From Melittangium boletus DSM 14713 (lineage in GTDB: Bacteria; Myxococcota; Myxococcia; Myxococcales; Myxococcaceae), in contig NZ_CP022163.1 in NCBI RefSeq assembly GCF_002305855.1, forward strand, positions 6,138,292-6,202,291: DNA of 64,000 nucleotides. The letters are read 5' to 3'. Both the position numbers and the translations under genes were made by a program. The first letter of the stretch is position 1. The number at the start of each line of letters is the position of its first letter. The notes below the pieces were generated by a model. The model saw nothing but the letters and a program-made list of their open reading frames with translations. It made no database searches and was not told the DNA's origin. Below are positions 1 through 9,442 of this stretch, piece after piece.

Positions 1-904
1 CGCGCCGCTCGCGCAAGGAGGGCAGGAAGAGCGGCACCACGCGCAGCCGGTACATCAGGTCCGCGCGGAAGCGGCCCTCCTCCACCTCGCGGCGCAGCGC
101 CCGGTGGGTGGCGGCGACGATGCGCACGTCCACCGGCACCGACGCGCGCCCGCCCACGGGAATGACGGTGCGCGTCTCGAGCACCCGCAGCAGCTTGCCC
201 TGGAGCTCCAGCGGAATCTCCCCCACCTCGTCGAGGAAGAGCGTCCCCCCGTCCGCGAGCCGGAAGTGGCCCGGGCTGTCGCGCACCGCGCCGGTGAAGG
301 CGCCGCGCACGTGGCCGAACAGTTCGCTCTCCAACAGGCTGGGCGGCAGCGCGGCACAGTTGATGGCGCGGAAGGGCCCCTTGCGTCGCGGGGAGATGGC
401 GTGCAGGGCGTTGGCCACCAGCTCCTTGCCCGTGCCGGACTCGCCGCGCACCAGCACGCTCGACTCGGTGCGCGCCACCTTCTCCACGAGGCGGAAAAGG
501 TGCTTCATCCCGGGCTCGCGCGTCCACATGCCGTGGAACGTCTCCGCGGCGTCCCCCTCGGAAGAGGAGCCCTCGGGTTCGTCGCCGAGCAACACCACCC
601 ATCCCCGTCGCTGCCTTCCCTCTCCCAGGGCCACGGCGCGCACGCGCATTCCGGTGCCACCGCCAGCCGGTGTGGCCTCGAGCGCGCGCCCTTGGAGCAG
701 CAGCGCCTCGATTCCCTCGGGGCCCTCGGAGATGCCCAGCACTTCCGTGAGCGGCCTTCCCGGTTGGAACGAGGCACCGAGCCGTGTCGGGGCCTCGGGG
801 GTGGCGGCGGTCACGCGCCGCCAGGCATCGACGAGCAGCAGGGGGCCCGCCAGGGTTTCCAGGGCGGCGAGTTCGAGGGAGGGCAGGGGAGGCGAGAGGG
901 TCAT
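1..904 (-). CDS. Sigma-54 dependent transcriptional regulator (enhancer-binding protein), C-terminus outside window
   Basis: Reading leftward from ATG at 904, an uninterrupted frame runs off the window edge (301 residues visible, no stop). Residues about 10-120 look like a small PAS-type sensory domain. Then comes the AAA+ domain with Walker A GESGTGKE, the sigma-54 contact loop GAFTGA and Walker B GGTLFLDEVGEIP. These are the hallmarks of an activator that opens RNA polymerase-sigma54 complexes by ATP hydrolysis. The Fis-type DNA-binding end should lie beyond position 1. It begins 13 bases after the sulfide:quinone oxidoreductase stop, so the two are probably co-transcribed. That gene has a sigma-54 promoter with upstream repeats, so it is a likely target. 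The signal sensed is unknown. Confidence 0.93.
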   Translation of the reverse strand, partial: MTLSPPLPSLELAALETLAGPLLLVDAWRRVTAATPEAPTRLGASFQPGRPLTEVLGISEGPEGIEALLLQGRALEATPAGGGTGMRVRAVALGEGRQRRGWVVLLGDEPEGSSSEGDAAETFHGMWTREPGMKHLFRLVEKVARTESSVLVRGESGTGKELVANALHAISPRRKGPFRAINCAALPPSLLESELFGHVRGAFTGAVRDSPGHFRLADGGTLFLDEVGEIPLELQGKLLRVLETRTVIPVGGRASVPVDVRIVAATHRALRREVEEGRFRADLMYRLRVVPLFLPSLRERR

Positions 905-917
905 GAGCGAGGGTCGC

Positions 918-2195
<1,278 letters not shown>

Positions 2196-2253
2196 GTCAC
2201 TCTCCCTTCGCGTGAACAGCCCTGGGTGGGCCGGAATCCGAGCCCAGGCCTTG

Positions 2254-2269
2254 TGCAGCGCGCGTGCCA
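2254..2269 (-). promoter_or_regulatory. Sigma-54 (-24/-12) promoter for sqr
   Basis: On the minus strand the 16 bases read TGGCACGCGCGCTGCA. This matches TGGCACG-N4-TTGCW at every defined position except one (C for T in the -12 box), with GG and GC exactly spaced. Transcription would start near 2242, about 47 bases before the sqr start. The adjacent sigma-54 activator gene supports the call. Not tested experimentally here. Confidence 0.7.
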
Positions 2270-2310
2270 ACCCGGAGGAGCGGAGGGCTCCGAGGAGCCT
2301 GGGGGGAGCG

Positions 2311-2342
2311 GGTGTTTCAGAGAGGTGTTTCACGGTGTTTCA
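2311..2342. promoter_or_regulatory. Three direct repeats upstream of the sqr sigma-54 promoter, candidate activator sites
   Basis: GGTGTTTCA occurs exactly three times, at 2311-2319, 2324-2332 and 2334-2342 (TGAAACACC on the sqr strand). They lie about 70-100 bases upstream of the predicted transcription start, a usual distance for sigma-54 enhancer sites. Spacings of 13 and 10 bases put the last two on the same helix face. Binding by the neighbouring activator is inference. Confidence 0.5.
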
Positions 2343-2388
2343 CCCTCCGGTGACAGGGGCATCCCCCGGCGTTGTGAGGGAGGCAGTC

Positions 2389-2505
2389 TTGTCGATGCCA
2401 CGCAGTCACCCGCCACAGCACTTCAAGACGGTGGCCGTGCCTCAACTGCTGGCGCTGGGCAGCACGCTGGCGGGCATCCTCTCCGACTGGCTGGCGAAGT
2501 CCTGA
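2389..2505 (+). CDS. Possible small protein, 36-38 residues
   Basis: A short frame starts at TTG 2389 (or ATG 2395) after GAGGGAGG at 2376-2383 and ends at TGA 2503-2505. The product (begins MPRSHPPQHFKTV, then a leucine-rich stretch ending SDWLAKS) has a basic, proline-rich start and a modest hydrophobic tail. I recognise no family. The good ribosome binding site is the main support. It lies divergently beyond the sqr enhancer repeats, so it could equally be chance. Confidence 0.25.
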   Translation: MSMPRSHPPQHFKTVAVPQLLALGSTLAGILSDWLAKS

Positions 2506-2589
2506 GCTTCGCCCCGGTGTCCGGGGATTCGAGTCAACGGCAGGGAACGGAGGGGGGGCCGGGGCGGGGGAGGCGGGCCATTCCCGGGC

Positions 2590-3138
2590 TCACGGGGCGA
2601 GTGGCCGCCCGAGGAAGATCGTGCCCGCCAGCGGCGTGTCGTAGTAGGGCGGGATCGGCACGAACCCCGCCTCCCGGTAGAGCGTGAGGGCCGCGACCAT
2701 GGTGGGCAAGGTGTCGAGCCGCATCTCGCGATAACCGATCCGCGTCGCCTCCCGGATGATGGCGTTCACCAGCGCCTTGCCGAGACCCAGTCCACGTGCA
2801 CGGGGTGAGACGTAGAGCCTCTTCATCTCGCAACAACCGTCGAAGCTCATCGGCCTGAGCCCAACGCACCCCAACGGCTCTCCCCGAAGGTCGCGCGCGA
2901 GAAGGAGTTCACCGGCGGGTGCCGCGTACTTGCCCGGCATGGCCGCCAGCTCCGCCGCGAAGTCCTGAAAGGACAGATCGATTCCGAGTGAGGACGCGTA
3001 GGCCTCGAACAACCGCGTCGTGGCCGCGAGATCGACGGCCGATCTGACGGGTCTGATGTGGAAGGAAGCATCAGGCATGGGCTCACTATGGCTCGGCGCG
3101 AACCTCTCCGCGATCCATGGGGTATCCAGCTTATCCAT
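2590..3138 (-). CDS. GNAT-family N-acetyltransferase
   Basis: A 182-residue protein with one GNAT fold. The acetyl-CoA binding segment is visible as MKRLYVSPRARGLGLGKAL, containing the R-x-x-G-x-G/A signature, and is followed by the usual LYREAGF motif of the last strand. Substrate cannot be read from the sequence. The start at 3138 is preceded by AAGGAGGT at slightly long spacing. An ATG at 3225 would overlap the divergent alginate lyase start region, and a shorter start at 3078 is also possible. It is transcribed away from the alginate lyase gene. Confidence 0.8.
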   Translation of the reverse strand: MDKLDTPWIAERFAPSHSEPMPDASFHIRPVRSAVDLAATTRLFEAYASSLGIDLSFQDFAAELAAMPGKYAAPAGELLLARDLRGEPLGCVGLRPMSFDGCCEMKRLYVSPRARGLGLGKALVNAIIREATRIGYREMRLDTLPTMVAALTLYREAGFVPIPPYYDTPLAGTIFLGRPLAP

Positions 3139-3217
3139 GGAAAGCCGTTTACCTCCTTCTTGGCCTCGGTTATCGTTATCACTGCTCGAAAGACTTTGAT
3201 TCACGATGGGAGACAAG

Positions 3218-4387
3218 ATGCTCAAGAGTTCCGCGCATCAAAAAGCGTCAAGCCGTACCAGCGGGTTCATCACCTCCATGCTCGTCGCCGCGGCATCACT
3301 GGGATCGATGTCCGCAGCCGCGCAAACCAGGTTGACCATCCCAGATGCCAACATCAGCGCCAGCGGCAGCGACATCAACCTGCCGGTCAATGCGAACGAC
3401 GGTTCGCTGAGCACGCGCTGGTCGGCCGATGCGAGCGGTGGCGCGCAATGGCTGCAATACAACCTGGGGGGCTGCTACAAGATCGCGTGCGCCAATCTGG
3501 CCTGGTACAACGGCGATTCGCGCAAATACAACCTCACGCTCCAGACCTCGAACGACGGCCGCACCTGGTCCGACGTGTTCAACGGCACGAACAGCGGCAC
3601 GACGGCGATGCTGAAGCCCTATGCCTTCGGCGACAAGTCGGCCCGGTACGTGCGGCTGCAAAGCACGGGCAGCAATGTCAATAACTGGGTCAGCCTGTCG
3701 GAAATGGAAATCTGGACCAACGGCACGGGCAATTGCTCCTCCTACGCGCTCGATCCGAAGAAGTCACCGGGTGAGAATTTCGACTTGTCCGGTTACAAGC
3801 TGCAAACCTTGGACGGAGCACTCCAGTTCAAGCAGGTCTCTCCGATCAACACCTATACCGACAAGTATTTCTATACCGACTCATCGACCGGCGCGATGAC
3901 CTTCTACGTGCCGTCTGGCGCGGGTTCGACCACCAACTCCCACTATCCGCGCTCGGAGCTGCGGACCAACGCCACCTGGCGGATGGGCGGTACGCGTACG
4001 CTGGCCGTGTCGATGAAGGTGTTGCAGCAACCGGCGACCAAGCAGATCATCATCGGCCAGATCCATGGCGAACAGTCGGGTGGCTCGGAGTTGTTGAAAC
4101 TGCGCTGGACCAACGGCGACATCCTGATGGGCGTCAAAACGAACTTCGGTGATAGCGAGCAGAGAATCCTGATCAAGAGCGGCGTCGCGATCGGGGAGAA
4201 CATCGATTACGTCATCAAGCTGGCCGGCTCCACCGTCACGGTCACCGTCAATGGCACGTCGAAGTCGTTCACCTACAACACCGCGTCGTGGAGCAACGTC
4301 GATCTGTACTTCAAGCTCGGTGCCTACTCTCAGGATTCCTCGGCGGATGGCACGTACGCCAAGGTCGCGGTGACCGCGCTGAAGTGA
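3218..4387 (+). CDS. Secreted polysaccharide lyase family 7 (alginate lyase) with N-terminal F5/8-type C (discoidin) domain
   Basis: A 389-residue exported enzyme. A Sec signal ending near SMSAAAQ is followed by a discoidin/CBM32-like sugar-binding domain (about 30-170) and a PL7 beta-jelly-roll lyase domain (about 185-389). PL7 active-site motifs are present: RSELR, QIH within GQIHG, and YFKLGAYSQ near the end. Such enzymes cleave alginate by beta-elimination. The start at 3218 has GGGAG six bases upstream; an in-frame ATG at 3206 lacks one. Its composition (rich in Ser, Thr, Asn and Tyr, poor in Arg, weaker third-position G/C) differs from neighbouring genes, which suggests horizontal acquisition. 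A hairpin follows the stop. Confidence 0.88.
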   Translation: MLKSSAHQKASSRTSGFITSMLVAAASLGSMSAAAQTRLTIPDANISASGSDINLPVNANDGSLSTRWSADASGGAQWLQYNLGGCYKIACANLAWYNGDSRKYNLTLQTSNDGRTWSDVFNGTNSGTTAMLKPYAFGDKSARYVRLQSTGSNVNNWVSLSEMEIWTNGTGNCSSYALDPKKSPGENFDLSGYKLQTLDGALQFKQVSPINTYTDKYFYTDSSTGAMTFYVPSGAGSTTNSHYPRSELRTNATWRMGGTRTLAVSMKVLQQPATKQIIIGQIHGEQSGGSELLKLRWTNGDILMGVKTNFGDSEQRILIKSGVAIGENIDYVIKLAGSTVTVTVNGTSKSFTYNTASWSNVDLYFKLGAYSQDSSADGTYAKVAVTALK

Positions 4388-4428
4388 CGCGCCCCGTACC
4401 CTTCGGGAGGTTCGCCGGGTAGGGCGCG
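4388..4428. terminator. Hairpin between convergent genes, probable bidirectional terminator
   Basis: CGCGCCC-CG-TACCC at 4388-4401 pairs with GGGTAGGGCGCG at 4417-4428 across a 15-base loop. It fills the gap between the alginate lyase stop and the convergent gene at 4430-5437. There is no clear T-run, as is common in high-G+C genomes. Confidence 0.55.
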
Positions 4429-4429
4429 C

Positions 4430-5437
4430 TCACCGGCTCAGCGGAAGCCGGAACAGGCGTCCCTGCTCGGTGCCAACGAACAGGGCGGGCGGCGAGGTCG
4501 AGGCCGCCAGGGAGACGGCCTTCGCACCGTCGGGCAGTGACAGTCTCGGCGTGCGCTCGCGTGTGAGGACATCCATGCCGACGAGGGCTCCCGCGTCGAG
4601 CCACCACAGGTGTTGGTTGTCCACCCAGGCGGCGGGAGTCGGATGGGAGGCGAGTTCGAACTCGGTACCGCTCTCTCCATCGCAGACGGTGAGCGCCCCC
4701 GTGGACCGCAGGACCCATGCGATGTAGCGGCCGTCGGCGGAGAACCGCACGGGCTCCGAGGGCGTCAGCCGATGCTGCTTCGCCTGTTGGGAGCAATGCC
4801 AAGCACCGACGGTCGTGGGCGGACCGCGGCCATCCCATTCCATCACGTGGCCGTCATGCATGTACCGCAAGGTGCTGGGCCGGATTCCAGGTAGGAACAG
4901 CTCCTCCTCGACCTTCAGCCAATCCGGAACCGACTTGCCACGCCGCGTGCCGTCCGCGTTGTACGCCCCGCTGGAGCCGCCGAACCATCCGCCTCCCTGG
5001 GCCCAGGCGCCTCCCGTGAACTCCACATCCGTCATGGGGATGGGGGCACCGGCGGTCCGGAAGATGATGAAGGAAGAATCCCGTTCGAGCGGCAGGAAGA
5101 CAAAGCCAGCCGACCCCTCCGGACTCAGTTCGAGGGTCCAGAGGCCATTGCGCGGAGTGCCCTTCGCGCTCCACACGGGCGCTCCGTCCGGCAGGTGCAC
5201 CACGCGATAGTCGAAGGCGTCCTCGGAGAGCGCCCACCGGGTGAAGAGCAGGCTCCCGTCCGCCGAGACCCGGAGCTGATCCAGGCGTTTGTCTCGAAGC
5301 TCGAGCAGCGCGGGGACTTCGAGCGGCTCGGGCGAGCCGGGCGTGGAGGCCGCCAGCACCTCCACTCCGGGGCCATGCCGGCACTGAGGGAGCAGCGTCC
5401 CGGCGAGCAGCAGCGCGGACAGGAACGAGACTCTCAC
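4430..5437 (-). CDS. Hypothetical exported protein with beta-propeller-like repeats
   Basis: A 335-residue protein, GTG start. The first 20 residues form a hydrophobic export signal ending in LLPQC, so it may be a lipoprotein, although the -1 and -2 residues are not typical. The body has repeated WD/Kelch-like phrases (LRVSADGSLLFTRW, LELSPEGSAGFVFL, VRFSADGRYIAWVL, MDVLTRERTPRLSLP), suggesting a propeller that reads like a value-tracking repeat protein. No catalytic motif is visible and I do not assign a function. It begins 8 bases after the end of the muramidase gene, so the two may share a transcript. Confidence 0.7.
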   Translation of the reverse strand: MRVSFLSALLLAGTLLPQCRHGPGVEVLAASTPGSPEPLEVPALLELRDKRLDQLRVSADGSLLFTRWALSEDAFDYRVVHLPDGAPVWSAKGTPRNGLWTLELSPEGSAGFVFLPLERDSSFIIFRTAGAPIPMTDVEFTGGAWAQGGGWFGGSSGAYNADGTRRGKSVPDWLKVEEELFLPGIRPSTLRYMHDGHVMEWDGRGPPTTVGAWHCSQQAKQHRLTPSEPVRFSADGRYIAWVLRSTGALTVCDGESGTEFELASHPTPAAWVDNQHLWWLDAGALVGMDVLTRERTPRLSLPDGAKAVSLAASTSPPALFVGTEQGRLFRLPLSR

Positions 5438-5445
5438 GTGGAGGC

Positions 5446-6438
5446 TTACTGAGCCGGAGTCGTTGCGCGCTCGGCCAGCGCATCCGCCAGGAAGTCCCTG
5501 CGCCGCTCGAAGCGGTCACGCGGAACGCCCCAGTCGTTGATCATCCTGTCCTCGTCGGCGAGGAGATCATGGAGCCCCTGGAGATCATTGGCGACGACGA
5601 GCGGCTGGACGTCCCGGCGGGTGAGGGGCGTGTAATCCCCCCGGTAGCGCAGGTCCACGATGGCATCCTGGATCGCGGGGTCCAGGTTCTCCCAGTCCAC
5701 GTTGCCGTAGGCTTCGATCTGGGAGGGACCGTTGGAGATGCGCCTGACATCCGTCACGTACTCTTCATACACCGTGGAGAACAACGCCTGCTGCGCCTCG
5801 GGGGTGATCTCGAGCCCATCCAGCCCCCTGACGAACTCGGCGGCTTCGTCGCCTTCCAGGCCCGCTCCCTGGGCCAGGCGCTCGGCATCCGCCTGGGGGA
5901 CGCCCGCGGCGGTCAGATCGGCGAGGACTTCATCCGTCGTCCGCTCCTTCATGTCATAGCCGCGGCCGATGGTGACCCCGGAGGCACCTCCCGGCCAGTG
6001 GGCCTCGCGGCTGAAGTAGCGCCCTCGATCCTCCAATCCCTCCGCGTCGAACGTCAGCTGACCCTGGGACACCGTGAAGGGGTCGTTCGCGGTCGGCTGG
6101 AAGGTCTGAGGCGTGGGATTGAGCGGGGTGGGCTGGAGGAGCTCCGGCATCGACGAGAAGGCCTTGGCCGCATCGAAGCTGCTCTGATTGAAATTCATTC
6201 TGTCCACGGGCGTGGATTGGAGGAGGGCGGGCGTCGACGAGACGGCCTTGGCCCCATCGAAACGGCTCTGATCGAAGTTCACCAAGGGCTTGGTGGAGGC
6301 GCTGCTCGGGGTGGTTGCCTCCGCAGCCTTGTTTCCGCTCGAACTGGGCGAGGGCTCCGCGCTTTGAGTCTTGTTGTACGAATTGACCGAACTCTGGCTG
6401 GAGCCGGAAGACGAGCCTCGAACGGAATCAACGCCCAT
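5446..6438 (-). CDS. Pesticin-like muramidase domain protein (T4-lysozyme-type fold)
   Basis: A 330-residue protein in two parts. Residues 1-120 are Ser/Thr/Pro-rich and low complexity, with two tandem 28-residue repeats (54-81 and 82-109; both follow NF[DN]QSxFDxAKAxSSxPxLLQxTP). Residues about 125-330 match the pesticin/phage-lysozyme type muramidase: a catalytic-type Glu in FDAEG (E133) and the strand GVTIGRGYDM (T156) after a HWPGGAS segment. The expected activity is cleavage of peptidoglycan glycan chains. No Sec signal is visible, so release would need another route (secretion system or lysis). ATG 6438 is preferred over an upstream ATG at 6603, which would overlap the divergent peptidase gene. 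Confidence 0.75.
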   Translation of the reverse strand: MGVDSVRGSSSGSSQSSVNSYNKTQSAEPSPSSSGNKAAEATTPSSASTKPLVNFDQSRFDGAKAVSSTPALLQSTPVDRMNFNQSSFDAAKAFSSMPELLQPTPLNPTPQTFQPTANDPFTVSQGQLTFDAEGLEDRGRYFSREAHWPGGASGVTIGRGYDMKERTTDEVLADLTAAGVPQADAERLAQGAGLEGDEAAEFVRGLDGLEITPEAQQALFSTVYEEYVTDVRRISNGPSQIEAYGNVDWENLDPAIQDAIVDLRYRGDYTPLTRRDVQPLVVANDLQGLHDLLADEDRMINDWGVPRDRFERRRDFLADALAERATTPAQ

Positions 6439-6568
6439 GGGTGACCTTGGAGCAAGAGAGAGGAATGGGGGCGACTTTACAATGCGTGTGGGGTGGTGTC
6501 GACCCCAGGGCTGAGTGGCCGTCCCTGGATGCTCCTGGGTATGACGCGCGTCGGCGTAGGATTCCCTG

Positions 6569-8659
6569 ATGGGGAACTTGAACCGGGCTCTGGAATTTCC
6601 CACGACGCGGCGCGATCCGGAGAGCGGCTACACGCTGCACGGCAGGTGGTTTGACGATCCTTACGCCTGGCTGGAACGGCTCGACGCGGCGGAGACCCAG
6701 GCGTGGATCGCGGCGCAGGAAGCCGTCACGCACGCGGTGCTGCGCGCGGTGCCGGGACGCGATGCGCTGCGGGCATCGGTCGCTCGCTCAGCGCGCCATG
6801 CACGGCTCTCGCCGCCAATTCCCGCCGGGCCGCGCGGACGCGAGTTCCTTTGGTGGGCGGATGCCAGCGACGACAAGCTCAAGTTCATGCTCCGGCGCGG
6901 CCAGGGCGCGCCGCTCGAGACGATGATCGATCCCAACACTTGGGCGAGCGACGAGGCACTGGTCTTCGCCGTGCCGTCACCCGATGGTGCGCTGGTCGCG
7001 TTCGGGAAGGCCGTGGGAGGGACCCATGCCGCGGTGATCCACGTGCTCGATGTCGAGACCGGGCGGCTGCTTCCCGACCGGCCCCGGGGTACGGGCCACT
7101 CGTCGCTGGCCTGGAGACCCGACGCGTCGGGGTTTTTCTATGCGGCATGTCCCGAACCGGGGGAGGTGCCCGCGGGCGACGAGGCGCACTGGAACGCCAT
7201 CTACGAGCACCGGCTTGGGTCGGGCGTGCCGGCCCGCCGGATCTTCGGCGACGACCAGGTGAAGGAGTACTGGTGTTCCGTCAAGGTCAGCGAGTGCCGC
7301 CGCTTCGCCGTGCTCTCCAAGTGGGATTATGTGCACGCCAACGTCGTCTATCTGCTTCGCCTCGCCGATGACGCGTTCGTGCCGGTGGCTCCCACCATGC
7401 GGTCGCTCAACCAGGTGCAAGTCATTGGCGACTCGCTGCTCATCCAGACCGACCTCGATGCGCCGCGCGGTCGTCTCTGCGTCGCGTCTCTGACGGCGCC
7501 GACGGAGTGGCGGACGCTCATTCACGAAAACGAGGACACGCTGCAGACGGTCGCCGGCATCGGCGGTCGGCTCTACGCCGTCTACTCGCATGCGGCGTCG
7601 CATCGCGTGCGCATCCACGCCGAAGATGGCACCTATCTTCGCGACCTCGTGCTGCCAGCCCTCGGCTCGGTGAATCGCAACGAGGGGGAGGGCATCGTCA
7701 GCGGCATCAGCGGCGCCTGGAGTGGCGACGAGGTATGGGTGAATTTCATGTCATACGTGCAGCCGCCCTCGGTCTATCGGTATGACTACGCGACGGATCG
7801 CCTGTCGCCATACCATGTGCCCGACGTGGGGCTCGACGCGTCCGAGTATGTGACGGACCAGGTCTGGTACGAATCGCCCGATGGTACGCGGGTCTCGATG
7901 TTCATCACCCACCGGAAGGATGTGCCTCGCGATGGGCGTCAGGCCGTGCGGCTGAGCGGCTACGGTGGCTTCAACATCTCGGTGGAGCCTCGCTTCTCGG
8001 CGCTCCACGCCGCCTGGCTGAAACTGGGCGGCGTGCTCGCCTTCGCCAACGTGCGAGGTGGCGGCGAATACGGCCGTGCCTGGCACGAGGCGGCATGCAA
8101 GACGCGGCGGCAGAACGCCTTCGACGACTACATCGCGGCGGCGCGTTGGCTCGTCTCGGCGGGCTACACGACGCCCTCCAAGCTCGTCTCGCGCGGCAAC
8201 AGCAACGGCGGCCTGCTCGTTGCTGTCACCGCCATGCAAGCGCCCGAGTCTTTTGGAGCCGTCTACTGCCGCGCGCCCACGCTCGACATGCTGCGCTTTC
8301 CGAATTTCGGCCACCTGAGCTCGGCGACCGTCGAGTACGGCTCGCCCGAGGACCCCGTCGAGGGCGCGTATCTCGCTGGCTACTCGCCCTATCACAATGT
8401 CCGAGCCGATCGGCGCTATCCCGTGATGGCCTTCGTGTCGGCGTTGAACGACCAGGTCGCGCCGCCGTACGATCCGCTCAAGATGGTCGCCAAGCTCCAG
8501 GCGGAAGGCACGCGGGGCGGACCCTATTTCCTGCTGCCGCTCCGGGACTCGGGACACGGCGGCGGCACCACGCTGACGGCGCTCGTCGAACAAGACGTCG
8601 ACGAGCTGAGCTTCTACTGCTGGGCGCTAAGCCTCGGTCTGGCTGAGCCTACGGGGTGA
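6569..8659 (+). CDS. Prolyl oligopeptidase family serine peptidase (S9A), cytoplasmic
   Basis: A 696-residue protein without signal peptide. It has an N-terminal seven-bladed propeller (about 70-410) and a C-terminal alpha/beta hydrolase domain. The catalytic serine lies in GNSNGG, the acid in ALNDQVAPPYDP and the histidine in DSGHGGGT; the oxyanion-side motif VRGGGEYGRAWHE is also present. Family members cut short peptides after proline. It is divergent from the muramidase gene, with 130 bases between starts. A second S9 peptidase at 41.4 kb differs in carrying an export signal. Confidence 0.92.
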   Translation: MGNLNRALEFPTTRRDPESGYTLHGRWFDDPYAWLERLDAAETQAWIAAQEAVTHAVLRAVPGRDALRASVARSARHARLSPPIPAGPRGREFLWWADASDDKLKFMLRRGQGAPLETMIDPNTWASDEALVFAVPSPDGALVAFGKAVGGTHAAVIHVLDVETGRLLPDRPRGTGHSSLAWRPDASGFFYAACPEPGEVPAGDEAHWNAIYEHRLGSGVPARRIFGDDQVKEYWCSVKVSECRRFAVLSKWDYVHANVVYLLRLADDAFVPVAPTMRSLNQVQVIGDSLLIQTDLDAPRGRLCVASLTAPTEWRTLIHENEDTLQTVAGIGGRLYAVYSHAASHRVRIHAEDGTYLRDLVLPALGSVNRNEGEGIVSGISGAWSGDEVWVNFMSYVQPPSVYRYDYATDRLSPYHVPDVGLDASEYVTDQVWYESPDGTRVSMFITHRKDVPRDGRQAVRLSGYGGFNISVEPRFSALHAAWLKLGGVLAFANVRGGGEYGRAWHEAACKTRRQNAFDDYIAAARWLVSAGYTTPSKLVSRGNSNGGLLVAVTAMQAPESFGAVYCRAPTLDMLRFPNFGHLSSATVEYGSPEDPVEGAYLAGYSPYHNVRADRRYPVMAFVSALNDQVAPPYDPLKMVAKLQAEGTRGGPYFLLPLRDSGHGGGTTLTALVEQDVDELSFYCWALSLGLAEPTG

Positions 8660-8798
8660 ACGGCCGCTCGGTTGGTTGACTGCACACAATCAGTCGGTGA
8701 CGTGTGGGCGGGAGTGGCCCCAGTGTCGAGGGGTGCCTAGTTCTGAGGGGGACGACTGCGCGAGAGGGCAAGGCACGGCAGTCCACCGGGGAGGCACC

Positions 8799-9383
8799 AT
8801 GAGGCGTTGGATGAGGGTGGGCTGCGTGGTGTTGAGCGCGAGCGCGGTGGCGTGTGGAAGTCAGATGGTGCGGGCGCCAGCTCCCACGGGGGCCGACGAG
8901 GTCCCCGACGTCGCGACGAGCTCTGGCGGGGGCGGTGCGGCGACCGTGGACACGGGACGGTTTCCCTCTGAGGTGGAAGGGGACGCGGGTGCTGGAGCGA
9001 AGCACGAGTTGTACGCGCAGGTGGCCCGGGAGCTGAAGGTGAAGCGCGGACAGCCCATGGGCCCGGAGGAAGGCGTGGGCGGCTCGGGTCTCTCGGCGGA
9101 GGAGAAGCGGGTGTGCACCGAGGCGTTGAACTCCCGCGAACGCGTCACGGTGGTCTCCGGTGTCATCAGCTTCCGGTCGACGGGGCTGGTGGTGCTCGAT
9201 GTCCGGGGCAAGGGGCCGGTGAAGTTGCGCACGAATGAGACAACCTGTGGGGTGCAAGCCGGCAAGGCGCTGTCGCCCGAGTCCATGAGCGAGGGCACCG
9301 AAGCGCGCGTGGCCTACGTGGAGGATGCGGAGGGCGCCACGGCGCGGGTGATTCGCGCGGAGCCCATGCGTCCCATTCGCTAG
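8799..9383 (+). CDS. Hypothetical lipoprotein
   Basis: A 194-residue protein with a clear lipoprotein signal (MRRWMRVGCVVLSASAVAC). Then come a Gly/Ala-rich linker and a C-terminal domain of about 90 residues (EEKRVCTEALNSRERVTVVSG to the end) with two cysteines. That domain resembles small OB-like or outer-membrane accessory domains but fits no family I can name. The ATG at 8799 has GGGAGG five bases upstream; longer in-frame starts at 8676 lack this. A divergent or convergent partner is not apparent. Confidence 0.75.
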   Translation: MRRWMRVGCVVLSASAVACGSQMVRAPAPTGADEVPDVATSSGGGGAATVDTGRFPSEVEGDAGAGAKHELYAQVARELKVKRGQPMGPEEGVGGSGLSAEEKRVCTEALNSRERVTVVSGVISFRSTGLVVLDVRGKGPVKLRTNETTCGVQAGKALSPESMSEGTEARVAYVEDAEGATARVIRAEPMRPIR

Positions 9384-9442
9384 CCACTCCGTGAACCGCT
9401 GCTCCCTCGTCTGGGGGCGGGGCGTGGGTTGAGTGGCATCCC

